Positions 11,291 through 22,680 of a stretch of 64,000 bases of DNA are shown here, piece after piece. The notes under the pieces are model-generated. The model was not told where the DNA came from, made no database searches, and saw only the letters and a list, made by a program, of their open reading frames with translations. This DNA is from Neostapfia colusana. Its lineage: Eukaryota; Streptophyta; Magnoliopsida; Poales; Poaceae. The position numbers and the translations under genes are program-made. The first letter of the stretch is position 1, and each line of letters begins with the position of its first letter. The stretch is from assembly GCA_030760725.1 (NCBI GenBank), contig JASWHV010000013.1:42876699-42940698 (forward strand), read 5' to 3'.

Positions 11291-14200
11291 TCAAGGGGGA
11301 GAGACCTCCCAACAGCCTCCCGAGGACTCCTCGGGACAGCAGCAGCAACAGCAAACACCACCACCGCCAACGGTTACATTGGCCGACATCGTTGCGGCAA
11401 TGGCGGGTTCTCATCAGCAGCACACGGAGTTGCTGCAAACTCTTATTACAAATACGTCTCGCCCAGAGAGACGTCAAGACCGTGAGGAGCGTCAACAGAG
11501 CTCCTACTCCGACTTCCTAGCGACTCATCCCCCAGTATTTTCAAGGGAGGATGAACCCCTTGATGCGGACAACTGGCTCCACACGATAGAGATGAAGTTC
11601 GGGCTGCTCCAAATAAGTGAGCAGCGCAAGACTCAGTTCGCGATCCAGCAGCTCTAGGGATCCGCAAGCGCGTGGTGGGTGAACTACTGTGCTTCACAGC
11701 CCACCGACCGAGTTATGACCTGGGCTGAGTTCCGGACGGCCTTCAGGGCCTATCACATACCGCCAGGTATCATGAAGAGGAAGATGCAGGAGTTTCCACA
11801 CCTGCAGCAAGGGAGCCGGAATGCGCTGGAATACTCCAGGGCGTTCAATGATCTCGCGCTCTACGCGTCGTGTCACGCTGATAATGACGAGAAGCGGCGG
11901 GACCACTTCTACCAGGGGCTTAATCCGCTCCTGAAGGACAAACTGGTGATGTTCAATCGCGGCTGCCTCAACGACAGCATTGATGCTGCGATTGTCCAGG
12001 AGGACTCCGGCAAGGAGTTAGCGGCGGCGGAGAGAAAGCGAAGCGCGCCGCAAAGCAGCGGAGAAGGAGGCGGTCATTCTCAGAAGTTTTGGATGGTGAA
12101 TCGCCCACCACCAGGCCCACGCTAGAAGCCACCACAGAGGTCGATGCCATTCCACAGTCGGCCGTATCCTTCACCGGCATTCAGGCCGGCACTGCCAGTA
12201 CCACCTCAGCAACAACAACAGGAGCAGCGGGCGATGCCGCGTGCGTATGCACCTCAGCAGCGCATGCCGGGCTTTCGTCCCCCGAGCACCGCACAAGCAG
12301 CGGCCACATGCTACAATGTGGTTGGCCAGGACACTTCGCCAGCAATTGTCCGGAGAGGCAAGGAGGCGGAGTGGCACTGCAGTTTCTGGGGAGGAATCAG
12401 CCCCGGAACCCTACTAATGCACGGCGGGCAAACCCGAGGCCCGGCACTTTCCACCAACTTGCCATAGAGGACGTGCCGGAGGGTGAGCCAATCCTTGCGG
12501 GTATGTTCCAACTCCACCAGCATCCCGCCATAGTATTGTTTGATTCAGGCGCCACGCATAATTTTATTAGACAAGCTTTCATTGCTAAACACAGCTTGCA
12601 AATACTACCCACCGATAGTCCATATTTAATTTGTTCACCGGGTGGGAAGATTTCAGCAAGCGTAATGGTTTCCAAAGAACCATTATGCTTAGCGGGTAGA
12701 GTATACCCTACGTCTCTCATAATCTTAGTGGGACAGAAGGTCGATGTCATCTTAGGGATGTCGTGGTTAACCCGCCACGGCGCTGTTTTAGACACCGTCC
12801 TTCGAGTCGTGCACTTAAACTCAGAAGTGCACGGATCTCACTCCTTATTTCTGGATAGTCCAGAAATAAAACTTCCAAGTGTCTATCAATCCACAACCAT
12901 CAGATTGGAAGATATTCTAGTAGTCCGAGAGTTCCCTGACGTGTTCCCGGATGATTTACCGGGGATGGCGCCCGATAGAGAGGTGGAGTTCAAGATTGAA
13001 CTTGCACCTGGAACCATGCCAATATCCCGAAGGCCATACAAGATGGCGCCCAAGGAGTTGGCTGAATTGAAGACCCAGCTAACGGACCTGCTGGAGAAGG
13101 GTTTTATTAGGCCGAGCTCCTCGCCATGGGGCTGTTCGGCATTATTTGTGAAGAAGAAGGATGAGACATTACGGCTTTGCGTGGACGATCGTCCATTAAA
13201 CGCCATAACCATAAAGAACAAGTACCCGTTGCCATGGATCGACATGTTGTTAGATCAGTTGGTCGAAGCAAAGATCTTTTCCAAGATGGACTTAAGATCA
13301 GGGTAGCGTCAGATTAAGATACGGGCTGAGGATATTCCGAAGACGGCTTTCTCGACAAGGTACGGACTTTATGAGTACCTCGTCATGTCTTTCGGCCTCA
13401 CCAATGCTTCAGCTCACTTCATGTATTTGATGAACTCGGTATTCATTCCGGAGCTGGACAAGTTTGGCGTGGTCTTCATCGACAACATATTAATATATTC
13501 CAAGTTGGAGGAAGATCACAAGAAGCATCTGCGTATAGTCTTGCAACGGCTGCGAGATCACAAGCTATACGCGAAATTCAGAAAATGCGAATTCTGGATA
13601 TCGCAAGTGCCTTTTCTCGGGCATATCATCTCAGCGGAGTGTATCGCTGTAGACCCGAGCAAGATCACACAAGTGCTGAATTGGAAGTCCCCGAGAACTC
13701 TTCACGAGGTACGGAGTTTCCTCGGACTCGCGGGATATTATCGGAGGTTCATCCCGAACTTCTCAAATATTGCCAAGCCTATGACGGAGCTGCTGAAGAA
13801 GGCTACCGAATATGTTTGGAGTCCAGCGTGTGAAGCAGCATTCAAGGCTTTAGGCAAGCACTTAACATCAGCACCGGTTTTGGCGCAGCCAGACACAACA
13901 AAACCGTTCGATGTGTACTGCGATGCATCCGGCATTGGGTTCGGATGTGTGCTGATGCAAGACCGAAGAGTGGTCGCGTATGGATCACGGCAGCTCAGAA
14001 ACCATGAGCAGAATTATCCAACTCACGATTTGGAGCTCGCTGCCATGGTACTTGCACTGAAAATGTGGAGGCACTACCTACTCGGTAACCTCGTACATTT
14101 ATATACCGACCACAAGAGCCTCAAGTACATATTCACTCAGAAGGAGCTGAACATGAGGCAGCGAAGATGGTTGGAACTGATAAAGGATTACGAAATAGAG

Positions 14201-15790
14201 ATCCATTATCACCCTGGCAAGGCAAATATAGTGGCGGATGCGCTGAGCCGCAAGTCACACGTCGACAACCTGACCCTCACACCGTTGGAAGAGAGCGAAC
14301 CACGACTGCATGTGATTCCACATGGAGCTCTCTACAACTTAGCTTTGATCCCCACCATCCGTGAAGAGATAGCGGCAGCTCAGAAACATGACAAGGGCAT
14401 GTCGCATTTACAGAGACGTGTAGACAGTGGGGAGTTGAAATGTTTCCGGAAGGACGGAGACGGCGTCCTATGGTTCAAGGACCGGATCGTCGTACCCCAT
14501 AACCCGAAGTTACGAAAGAAAATTTTTGATGACTCTCACTTATGAAATTTTCTATTCACCCCGGCAGCAACAAAATGTATCAAGAACTCGGAAGCAAGTT
14601 TTGGTAGACACGGATGAAGCGGGAGATCGCAGAGTACGTGTCCAAGTGTGATACATGTCGAAGGGTGAAGGCAGATCATATGCAGAAACCAGGACTGCTA
14701 CAACCACTGGGCGTTCCTGCCTGGAAGTGGGAGGATGTGAGCATGGACTTCATCGTCGGTTTACCCACCACTTTTCAAAAACATGATTCTGTGTGGGTAA
14801 TCGTCGGCTCACCAAAGTTGCCCATTTCATCCCGGTCAACACACACTACAACGCCAAGAAGTACGCTGAACTGTACATCTCACGGATCCTATGCTTGTAC
14901 GGCGTACCCCGTACCATCATATCGGACCGGGGCACTTTATTTGTGTCCCGTTTTTGGGAGCAGCTACATGCTGCATTGGGGACGAAGCTGATCCGTAGTT
15001 CAGCATACCACCCGCAGACGGACGGGCAAACCAAGCGGGTAAATCAGATCCTAGAAGACATGCTACAAGCTTGCGCTATTAACCTCGGCAAGAATTGGGA
15101 TGATCACTTGCCGTTAGCCGAGTTCTCGTACAACAATGGGTACCAAGCCAGCATCAAGATGGCGCCTTACGAGGCGCTATACGGAAGAAAATGCCGCACA
15201 CCATAAAATTGGTGTGAGTCTGGCGAAAGGGTTACCTTTGGGATTGACCTTGTCAACAACACGGAAGAAAAGGTTCGGATGATTCAAGCGAACCTAAAAG
15301 CCGCCCAATCCTGGCAGAAACAGTATGCGGACCGGAGAAACCACCATTGCAGTTCGAAGTCAGGGATCACGAATACCTACGTGTGTCTCCGATGAAGGGC
15401 GTAAACAGATTCGGGGTAAGAGGAAAGTTGGCACCCCGATTCATCAGTCCATTACAGATTACCGAAAGATGTGGATCAGTAGCATACCGGCTTAAATTAC
15501 CAGAAGCACTTTCCGGTGTGCATGACGTCTTTCACATTTCCCAGCTGAGGAAGTGTCTCAAGCTATCTACTACCGTTCAGCTGGAGGACATTGAAGAACT
15601 GAAACCGGATCTCACCTATCGCGAGGAACCGGTTCAGATCATTGACGAGAAGGCCCGAACCACACGCAACCGTACGTTGTGGTTCTACAAAGTTCTATGG
15701 AGTAATCACTCCATAGACGAAGCGACATGGGAGAGCGAAGGATTTCTTCGCACTAACTACCCCGACTTTTTCACGTCGCATATCCGGTAA
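11250..15790 (+). pseudogene. Element B gag-pol (gag, protease, RT, RNase H, integrase, chromodomain), many lesions
   Basis: Starts at the ATG that aligns with D position 33340. Domains come in order: capsid-like gag (11250-12300); zinc knuckle broken by a frameshift near 12315; protease with DSGATHNFI (about 12542-12570); RT; RNase H; integrase; and chromodomain-like C-terminus ending at 15790. Lesions seen against D are stops at 11655 (Gln codon to TAG), 12123 (Trp codon to TAG), 13304 (Tyr to TAG in the SGYHQ motif) and 15204, a Trp-to-TAG near 14606, and frameshifts near 14544, 14803 and 15335. The RT box reads FIDN instead of FIDD. It cannot encode a working polyprotein. Confidence 0.9.
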
Positions 15791-15842
15791 TTTTCCACCG
15801 TCCTCTCTCTCATTTTCACCTTATAATCTCGGGACGAGATTC

Positions 15843-15858
15843 TTTTAAGGGGGAGGAA
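15843..15858 (+). promoter_or_regulatory. Polypurine tract of B
   Basis: TTTTAAGGGGGAGGAA immediately precedes the 3' LTR start TGTAAAGG at 15859. This is the expected plus-strand primer position; the same tract is at the matching place in D and F. Confidence 0.85.
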
Positions 15859-18800
15859 TGTAAAGGCCTCAGTTTTTGGCACATGTTTAAAGTGTTCATC
15901 ACCACACCACACACCTCATTTGAAGAAAGTGGATGAACACATTTGAAGAGCAAGTAACCATTATCAACATGCTCATTAGAGAATAAACTCACAAAATGCA
16001 AAAGTGGTATTTCCCACATGCATCATTTAGGGGCTGGGCATATGAATACTCCTACACCTTGCTAGGGATGTCCATGCCAAGTTTCACCCAAATTCAAAAC
16101 CTTTTTGAGGTAGTTTTGGGTATAGCTAGGAAGAGGGTGGTTTGAACTCAAATTCAAATTCAAACTCTTTTTACCCCATGAATTCAAAAGTGGGAAACAT
16201 ATTCATACTCAGCACATTTTTGTGAGCTCACACACCAATTTTCACTCCATTTGGAGTTGATCTTGACATGAGCTAAGTGTAGCAAATTCAAACCTTATTT
16301 GAATTTCAAACTACATGTGTGCTGAAATTTAGTCAAACCCAAACCAATTTGAATTCTACCCCATTCAAATGGCCTAGGGGCAGATAATTCAAATACTTGA
16401 AGTTAGTTTCGTCTCTACTGTTTAGAGCAGTAGAGAAAAGTTAATTTGAGAGGTTAAAAAACCCCGGGTGGGACCCACATGTCAGCCACAGGAGAGGATT
16501 CAACCGACTGAAAACTCAACCCGGTTACTCCCGCCCAACCGAGCTGCCACCTCGGCGAAGAAACGGCGAGGACAGCAGCTGCTTGCCGCCCTCGGCCGAT
16601 GAACCGCCTGTCGGGGCCATTATCTACGCGCCCGAGAGGTCACAGGGGGATTTCATCGCTGCCCCGACACGTTCCCGTCCAGAAAACTGAAGATCCTCGC
16701 CACCCGGTTGAACTTTCTGTTCCTCATGGCCCGGCCGATCCAGTGATCCTCCCGGAGATCTGAGACCAGCACCAGGTGCGCCAAGCCCTCTTCGACACCC
16801 TCGCGTCGGTTCCAGGCTCGGAGCAGTCCTCCCCGAGCTCCCCCGCGACGATCTTTTCTCTGCCGGTTCAGCTCGAGCCGCCACCGCGGGAACGATCCAT
16901 CCGGCCACTACAGCCCACCGTTCACCGAGCTGTGAACAGCAAAGAGGTTCGCCTTCTGTCCCTCTTTCATTCCCGCAAGCTCCGGTGGCGTGACAAAGAC
17001 CGCTCACGCCGGAATTTCATGTTTTCGCGACGGTGTGCAAAAGTGGAGTCTGCACCGATCCGCGAAATTCGTAATCCACACTGCACCACTCATTCTCTCG
17101 TGGAGAGGATCACTTCTAGGTGCCCGTATGAGTCCATAGGAGCAGGAACCACGAAGAACCATGGAGGGAAACCGCTGTTCTTTGAGTTTTAGTAGAAATC
17201 CCGATTTCCGGCCAAGGTCGCACGGTGACAGCCAAACACAGCCCTTCCCGAGCTCCGTGGAGCTCATGTCGACCTTTCCTAAGGTCCAATGATGCTTCCC
17301 GACCGTTTGCTCGAGTGATTGAGGTGCTAGGGAGGTCGGCCGACACGGCCGAAGTTCTCCCGAGGCTACCGCTCATCGCCGACCATGTACCGGCCATTTT
17401 CATGACGAACTGAGCCCGGAATCATGTTCCCCGAGTGAAAGTAGGAAGGGGCGGCCAGAATCATGAAGTTTGGAGCTCCACAGAGGCTGCCGGCGAGCTC
17501 TCCGGTGAGGTATCGCGGCGGCAGACCGCGGGCGGCAAGAGGTAGACGAAGGGGGTGGGACCCGGCTGTCAGCGGCTCGTATTTTAAATCGGGATCGGGC
17601 TGCAGCTCGGATCCAGTGTGCTGGCACGCAAAAACCCTGTAGACCCCGGTGTGACATCGCTCCCGTGTACGACACATGTACCATGGACCCACCGGCAAAT
17701 TTAAACTTTTCCCTGATTTTCAGATTTCATTCAAACTTGAAATCCTCATAACTTGGGCTCGGAAACTCCAAATCAAGTGAAACAAATTTTGTTGGATTCA
17801 GATCTCTGAGTACTTTCCAGCAAATCAAGTTTCACTTCATGGAAATCCTTATTTATCCAGAATTAATTCCTCAAATTTTAAATTGATTGGGATTTTAATT
17901 GGAGAATCCCTTGGAGGAAAATTTTGAAATTTTTCTGGGATGTTCACCAAAATATCCCTGAACTACCCTAAAAATTTCAGATCCATTTGAGCTCTTTTGA
18001 TCCACCTAATGGTGTTATTAATAAAACTTTTCCAGTGAAAATAGAAAATGTTCAAAAACATTTTCAGAATTTTCTCTGAAATTGTTTAGCTCATATCTTT
18101 AGCTAGCAACCTTCAAATTAAGTGAAGCCTAGTCAAATTAAGTGATGACCCATCTGAATTTGGGTGGAAAACTTTGGTTTGCTTCTAGCCCATGCTTGAT
18201 CAACCTTAGTCTAAATCTGAACATCACAAGTTCAGTTTGACTAGGCCCCTCAACTTTGAGTTTGAAGGTGATCTCAAATAATGCCTTGAACACATGGTAT
18301 ATGAGCTCAAAATTTCTCCAAATTTAGATCTTAAGCTCTTTTATACCTGAGGACTGCAAAGGTCATCTCATATATAGGCCCTTGGACCATCTGAACATGA
18401 ATGCTTTGCAAGGGTTCAAAAATGGGGTTTAAACTTCCCTCCCTTCTACTCATAGGGAATGTGCATATGAGTTAGGTGTTTGGGAGTGAAATTCTTTCCC
18501 GGGTTAACATGTGTTCAACAAGAGTTAAAGGAGATTTTAGCTCTTCCCACATGTCCATGTTTGAGTTTATCATTTTATGTGACATAACTCAAGTCATTCC
18601 CTTGTCCTAACATGTTTGAATTCAGCATGACAATCCCTAGAAAGTCATGGCTTGCTCCATGACAGTCCCTAGAAAGACGAGAATGGAGTGAGAATTTGAA
18701 GAATTCATACCAGAACATCGCCCGGTGGCCGCCGGCGAAGTTTTCCCAAATTCTTGCTCGGTGGTTCACGGATTGCCTTGTGGTTTGGGTGGAAGCAGCA

Positions 18801-21800
18801 GCGACCAGCAGCGCCCCGATGGCCGTCCTTGCTTGGGCATGACCATCCACGGAGCGAGCTGTCCGCGTGAACAACAAGCCGCGGTGGAGTTGGGTCACCG
18901 TGAAAACGAGCCATGCTAGGGCGAGGGACGCCGGAACCCGGCTGTTTTCTCGCCGAGGACGTGAGAGGAGCTCCCTCAGGACCATTTTGCGGCTCGGTGG
19001 AGTAGTTGCGTGGGGTTCGGTTGGTTCCCGGGGATCGACCGATTAGAGGCGGCAATTTTCCGGTCGGTTGCTCGCGAGGAGGTAAGGACACGGGAGTAGC
19101 TCGGTGTCACGAGGGGAATGATCACGCAGAGGGGCAGCAGGGCCACGAGTAGCTCACCAGCGCTGCTCAAGCAGCTGGGAGCTGGCGGCAAATCTCCCCT
19201 CGGTGGCGCCTCGCGCTGGCTTCGGCTGTCCGGCGCCTTCGAGCGATACAGTGAACCGGTTTGAGTCTGAACAGAGGAAAATATTGCTTAAGTGCTAAGT
19301 CTTCCCCTCTCCTCAATGACAATTGGGTCCCACTCACATCCCTTCCTAAATATCCAAATTTTGGCACATTGTAAACTTCAGCTATTAGGGATCCAAATTC
19401 AAAGGCCATTTTGCCATTTGACAAGTTGAGCCACAGTTTCAAATTTGAATTCAAATTTAGAGGAAATTTACAAGTCCCCTTGATATACATATCAAAGCAC
19501 CTCCAAATTTTCTCAAAATTTGTCTCCCTCATAATTTGGACCTGAGGAATTCAAATATGCCATCTGACCCTTAAGTTGGCCATTGCAAATACAAATTTTT
19601 AAACAACAGTTTGAATCTCCTTTTTGGAAAGGGCCTTCTTTGCCTTGAGGTAGACCATTTAATTCAAACTGAAATTTAAGTCCTCTTTGGATATGATCCA
19701 TCTGAATTTGGGTGGAAAACTTTGGTTTGCTTCTAGCCCATGCTTGATCAACCTTAGTCTAAATCTGAACTTCACAAGTTCAGTTTGACTAGGCCCCTCA
19801 ACTTTGAGTTTGAAGGTGATCTCAAATAATGCCTTGAACACATGGTATATGAGCTCAAAATTTCTCCAAATTTAGATCTTAAGCTCTTTTATACCTGAGG
19901 ACTGCAAAGGTCATCTCACATATAGGCCCTTGGACCATCTGAACATGAATGCTTTGCAAGGGTTCAAAAATGGGGTTTAAACTTCCCTCCCTTCTACTCA
20001 TAGGGAATGTGCATATGAGTTAGGTGTTTGGGAGTGAAATTCTTTCCCGGGTTAACATGTGTTCAACAAGAGTTAAAGGAGATTTTAGCTCTTCCCACAT
20101 GTCCATGTTTGAGTTTATCATTTTATGTGACATAACTCAAGTCATTCCCTTGTCCTAACATGTTTGAATTCAGCATGACAATCCCTAGAAAGTCATGGCT
20201 TGCTCCATGACAATCCCTAGAACACCCTAAGAGCTCCAATTAAGGTCAAGGACATAATTATTTGTGGAGAGCTCAAATGAGCTTGGCTGCAACTAAAAAT
20301 TGACCAAGTCTCTGTTTAGGTTGTAACCAAGCCACAGTAAAAATTTCAGAGTCATTGGGTCTGTCTAGTAAGCCTTACAACCTTCACAAGTTTAAATTCA
20401 ATTCAAATGCATTTAAATTGATACATGTATTTATATCTCATGTAGTTGCTAAGGTCGAGGAGGAACCCGAAGTCCTAGACTTACGTTACTCCAGAAGAGC
20501 AGCTATCCTACGACCAAGAGCAGCAAGGCAAGCTCCGGTTTGCATTAACCTTTTTACAAATTTTTATTGTTTTGAGCACTTACTTGAGTATGACTACTTC
20601 TTGCTTTGGAGTCTTGTTTGAAAACCCAATTGCATAGCCAAGAGTACCATGGGTTCGGGATTAGGATTGCAAACCCCGTTAGCTACTGCAATGCTAAGAT
20701 AGTGTAGGATTCGGTACAAGTCGGGTAGTTGCAACTACTCGCGAGCATAGGCTAGAGGCACTCGACTCGGGTAGATATAGCACATGATACACATGGCAAG
20801 AAAAATGAGACCGAGCGGAGAGTAAGGGCAGCAGGACTTTAGGGCCTGTGTGCTATAGCTCCGCTTGTGTCGATTGAGGACCAAGCCGTGTGCGGGCCTG
20901 TTGAACAAGCTAGAACAGTACCGAAGACTTACCGGCTATACGGGAACCGGGAAACCGATGTAACTTGGGTAGCTGGGTATTGAGGCGTTGCCCGTCGTTC
21001 AGAGGGTAGGTTGAGAGCTTGAGATGTAAATCGGCTGGCGGCACTGAGATGCGCGTGCAGAAACCTCTTGCTCGGGACGATGGGACTGGTTCAATATTTG
21101 GCTAACGGGCAAAAGGTGGTTGCATACGGCGTCCGTGATGGTTGTTGTAGGCAACATCGAGTACGGGCGTACGTGACGGATTATTCGGGTAACCCTGCAG
21201 GTGTAAATCGATTATAATCACCGTCCCTCGCAGTCAGTGAGTACCACTTGTTCATTGTACCGTGACGTAGAAAGAACAGGCTAGTGACATGTTAAAATGT
21301 TGCTGATTGCAAGATGGAATTTGATTGTCAATGATGTGTTGTAGTTTAGATCTAACTAAAGTTCTTTTCAACTTTGGGCAAAGTACATGAGAGAAATGTG
21401 TTTCTTGTTTGATTGCGGCCCTCTCATGTGCCTTAGCGTAAGGTTCTCCACAACCTGCTGCTAAAACCTGGAAGTAAGGTTCCAATAATTAGGCGAGTCA
21501 TTTGCAAATTGTTTATCTCATGTACTCATCACCCCTCATGTAGAAGTTCCATGTTTAGGAGAGACGGGTCAGTCTTGATGAGCCTTCGTGCTCACTGCTT
21601 GTGTTTGAAGCTTTTGCAGGGTTCTATGAGGAAGGGACTCCCGAGGAGGAGACGGAACCCCAGGAGGGGAACCCCGTCGAGTGGGAGTCGTGCACGCCGC
21701 CGTGTTAGTGTGCGTGTGTGCTAGCAAGGACACGTTCACGGGCTGAATGTGAACTTGATGCGTAGTCTACGCCCGTGAGTGTAGACTGAACATATTTTGT

Positions 21801-21937
21801 TGTAAAAATGTTCATAAACCCGTTTATGTAATAAAATCTTGCTTCCGCTTTGTACCTTTGATGTGTGTTATTCGGTGCTGTGCAATGCAGCATCCCTCAG
21901 CGTGATCCTGGCTCGACAAGACCGTGGGGTCGTGTCA
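15859..21937 (+). mobile_element. Element B 3' LTR (6079 bp, enlarged by an insert)
   Basis: Starts and ends like the 5' LTR (TGTAAAGGCC ... GGGTCGTGTCA) and aligns with it through 18124 and again from about 20187. The extra 2.06 kb (18125-20186) replaces about 37 bp of the 5' LTR (about 7033-7069). The AATAAAA signal is at 21830-21836. The conserved palindrome is degraded to CGATTATAATCA at 21209-21220. Confidence 0.9.
18125..20186. repeat. Rearranged insert inside B 3' LTR: X-Y-X' with 529-bp direct repeats
   Basis: Two near-identical 529-bp segments, 18146-18674 (X) and 19694-20222 (X'), flank a 1019-bp unique segment Y (18675-19693). X' runs on into host LTR sequence (shared AGTCATGGCTTGCTCCATGA). 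X carries the same host bases at its end, so X appears to have been copied after the insert already sat in the LTR. Y has a GC-rich block, GGGTCCCAC near 19325 and AT-rich flanks, an LTR-like make-up read on the minus strand. No gag or pol is present. At the left junction TCAAATTAAGTGA occurs twice within 30 bp. Confidence 0.75.
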
Positions 21938-21942
21938 GCGGT

Positions 21943-22166
21943 GGTGCAGGAAAGGGGTTAGGGTGGTTATTGTTATTGGCTTGCAGCTGACCCAAAGTTT
22001 GGATCATAGTTTGCATAAGCTGGTTCTGCATAGCCATCAACCGTTCAAGGTTGTTTTCACCAGCCCCGGGGTTAACATTCTCAGGAACTTCATCGTGGCC
22101 CTCCTCTTGGGGTTCATGGTTGCCACGGACGTTCCTCCTTTGACGGCTGGCGTTTTCCCTCACCAT
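21943..22166 (-). pseudogene. Element A gag, N-terminal part
   Basis: Minus-strand ORF with Met at 22166: a basic start (RENASRQRRN), an acidic middle, a glutamine-rich helix-like stretch (MAMQNQLMQTMIQTLGQLQ), then NPFPAPP where B is inserted. On the other side of B (4780 downwards) the proline run and gag capsid continue. The bases left of 21943 belong to the imperfect B target duplication and the B LTR. Confidence 0.8.
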
Positions 22167-22665
22167 CTGTGAGAGAGAGTTGGGTGGAGTAGAAGTTAGA
22201 AGTTTAGATGATACCCCCCAACTATATGCATCAATGTGGATGGACTAAATATATTTACTTTTATATGAGGACGTGAACATATGTCGAAGCATCGCACATC
22301 TCTCTACTATGTGTGGATGTGGACCTTCGCCGAAGCGTGCCACAACTCACACTAAGCACTCAAACATAAGCAATCATCACAAAAGTTCACACCACTCCTA
22401 TTCAAGCTTCTATGGTTTAAACGTTCCTATGGGTTTTAGGGTGTCCATTATGCCTAGGCTTGCATCCTATGGTCAAGGGGGTTCTGATGTCAATCTATGC
22501 ATTCTACCTAAGATTGCGTCCTACGGTCAGCGTGGCTCTAATGCCAATCTGTAACTAGTCCTACGTCCTGTGGTCAACGTGGCTCCAATCTGTGCACTAG
22601 GCTTGCATCCTACGGTCAACGTGGCTCCAATCTGTGCACTAGGCTTGCGTCCTACGGTCAATGTG
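22167..22665 (-). other. Element A untranslated leader
   Basis: About 0.5 kb between the A gag start and the primer-binding site, with no supported gene. Its LTR-proximal half is occupied by the tandem array at 22461-22680. Confidence 0.75.
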
Positions 22666-22680
22666 GCTCTGATACCAATT
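22461..22680 (-). repeat. Tandem array of about five 40-55 bp units that include the primer-binding site
   Basis: On the plus strand each unit contains GCGTCCTACGGTCAACGTGG or a close variant. The units begin near 22461, 22515, 22565, 22607 and 22648. The last unit ends in the true PBS next to the LTR. The first two keep decayed PBS-like bases (GGTTCTGATGTCAAT and GGCTCTAATGCCAAT), so the array seems to have grown by duplication of the PBS-adjacent segment into the leader. Confidence 0.8.
22666..22677 (-). promoter_or_regulatory. Primer-binding site of A (initiator Met tRNA)
   Basis: The minus strand reads TGGTATCAGAGC, a perfect plant Met-tRNA primer site, three bases inside the LTR end at 22681. 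This fixes the minus orientation of element A and identifies 22681-44147 as its 5' LTR. Confidence 0.9.

Larger units (their letters stand above)
4781..21937 (+). mobile_element. Element B: degenerate Tekay/Del-like chromovirus with ORF0, intron-less between ORF0 and gag
   Basis: Complete but old copy, 17.2 kb. It comprises the 5' LTR 4781-8818, PBS 8823-8834, leader, ORF0 10325-11290, gag-pol 11250-15790, PPT 15843-15858 and 3' LTR 15859-21937. The LTR pair differs by a few per cent in the first several hundred bases, far more than D or F. Gag-pol has many stops and frameshifts. The 3' LTR is 2 kb longer because of a rearranged insert. Unlike D and F, B lacks the GT...AG segment between ORF0 and gag. 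Confidence 0.9.

Noticed and set aside
15816..16019. Minus-strand ORF starting MWEIPLLHF at LTR ends (also 4348-4941, 28485-28817, 51526-51981)
   Set aside because: It is the LTR terminus read in one frame; in the 4348-4941 case it fuses by chance to the real gag of A at the insertion point.
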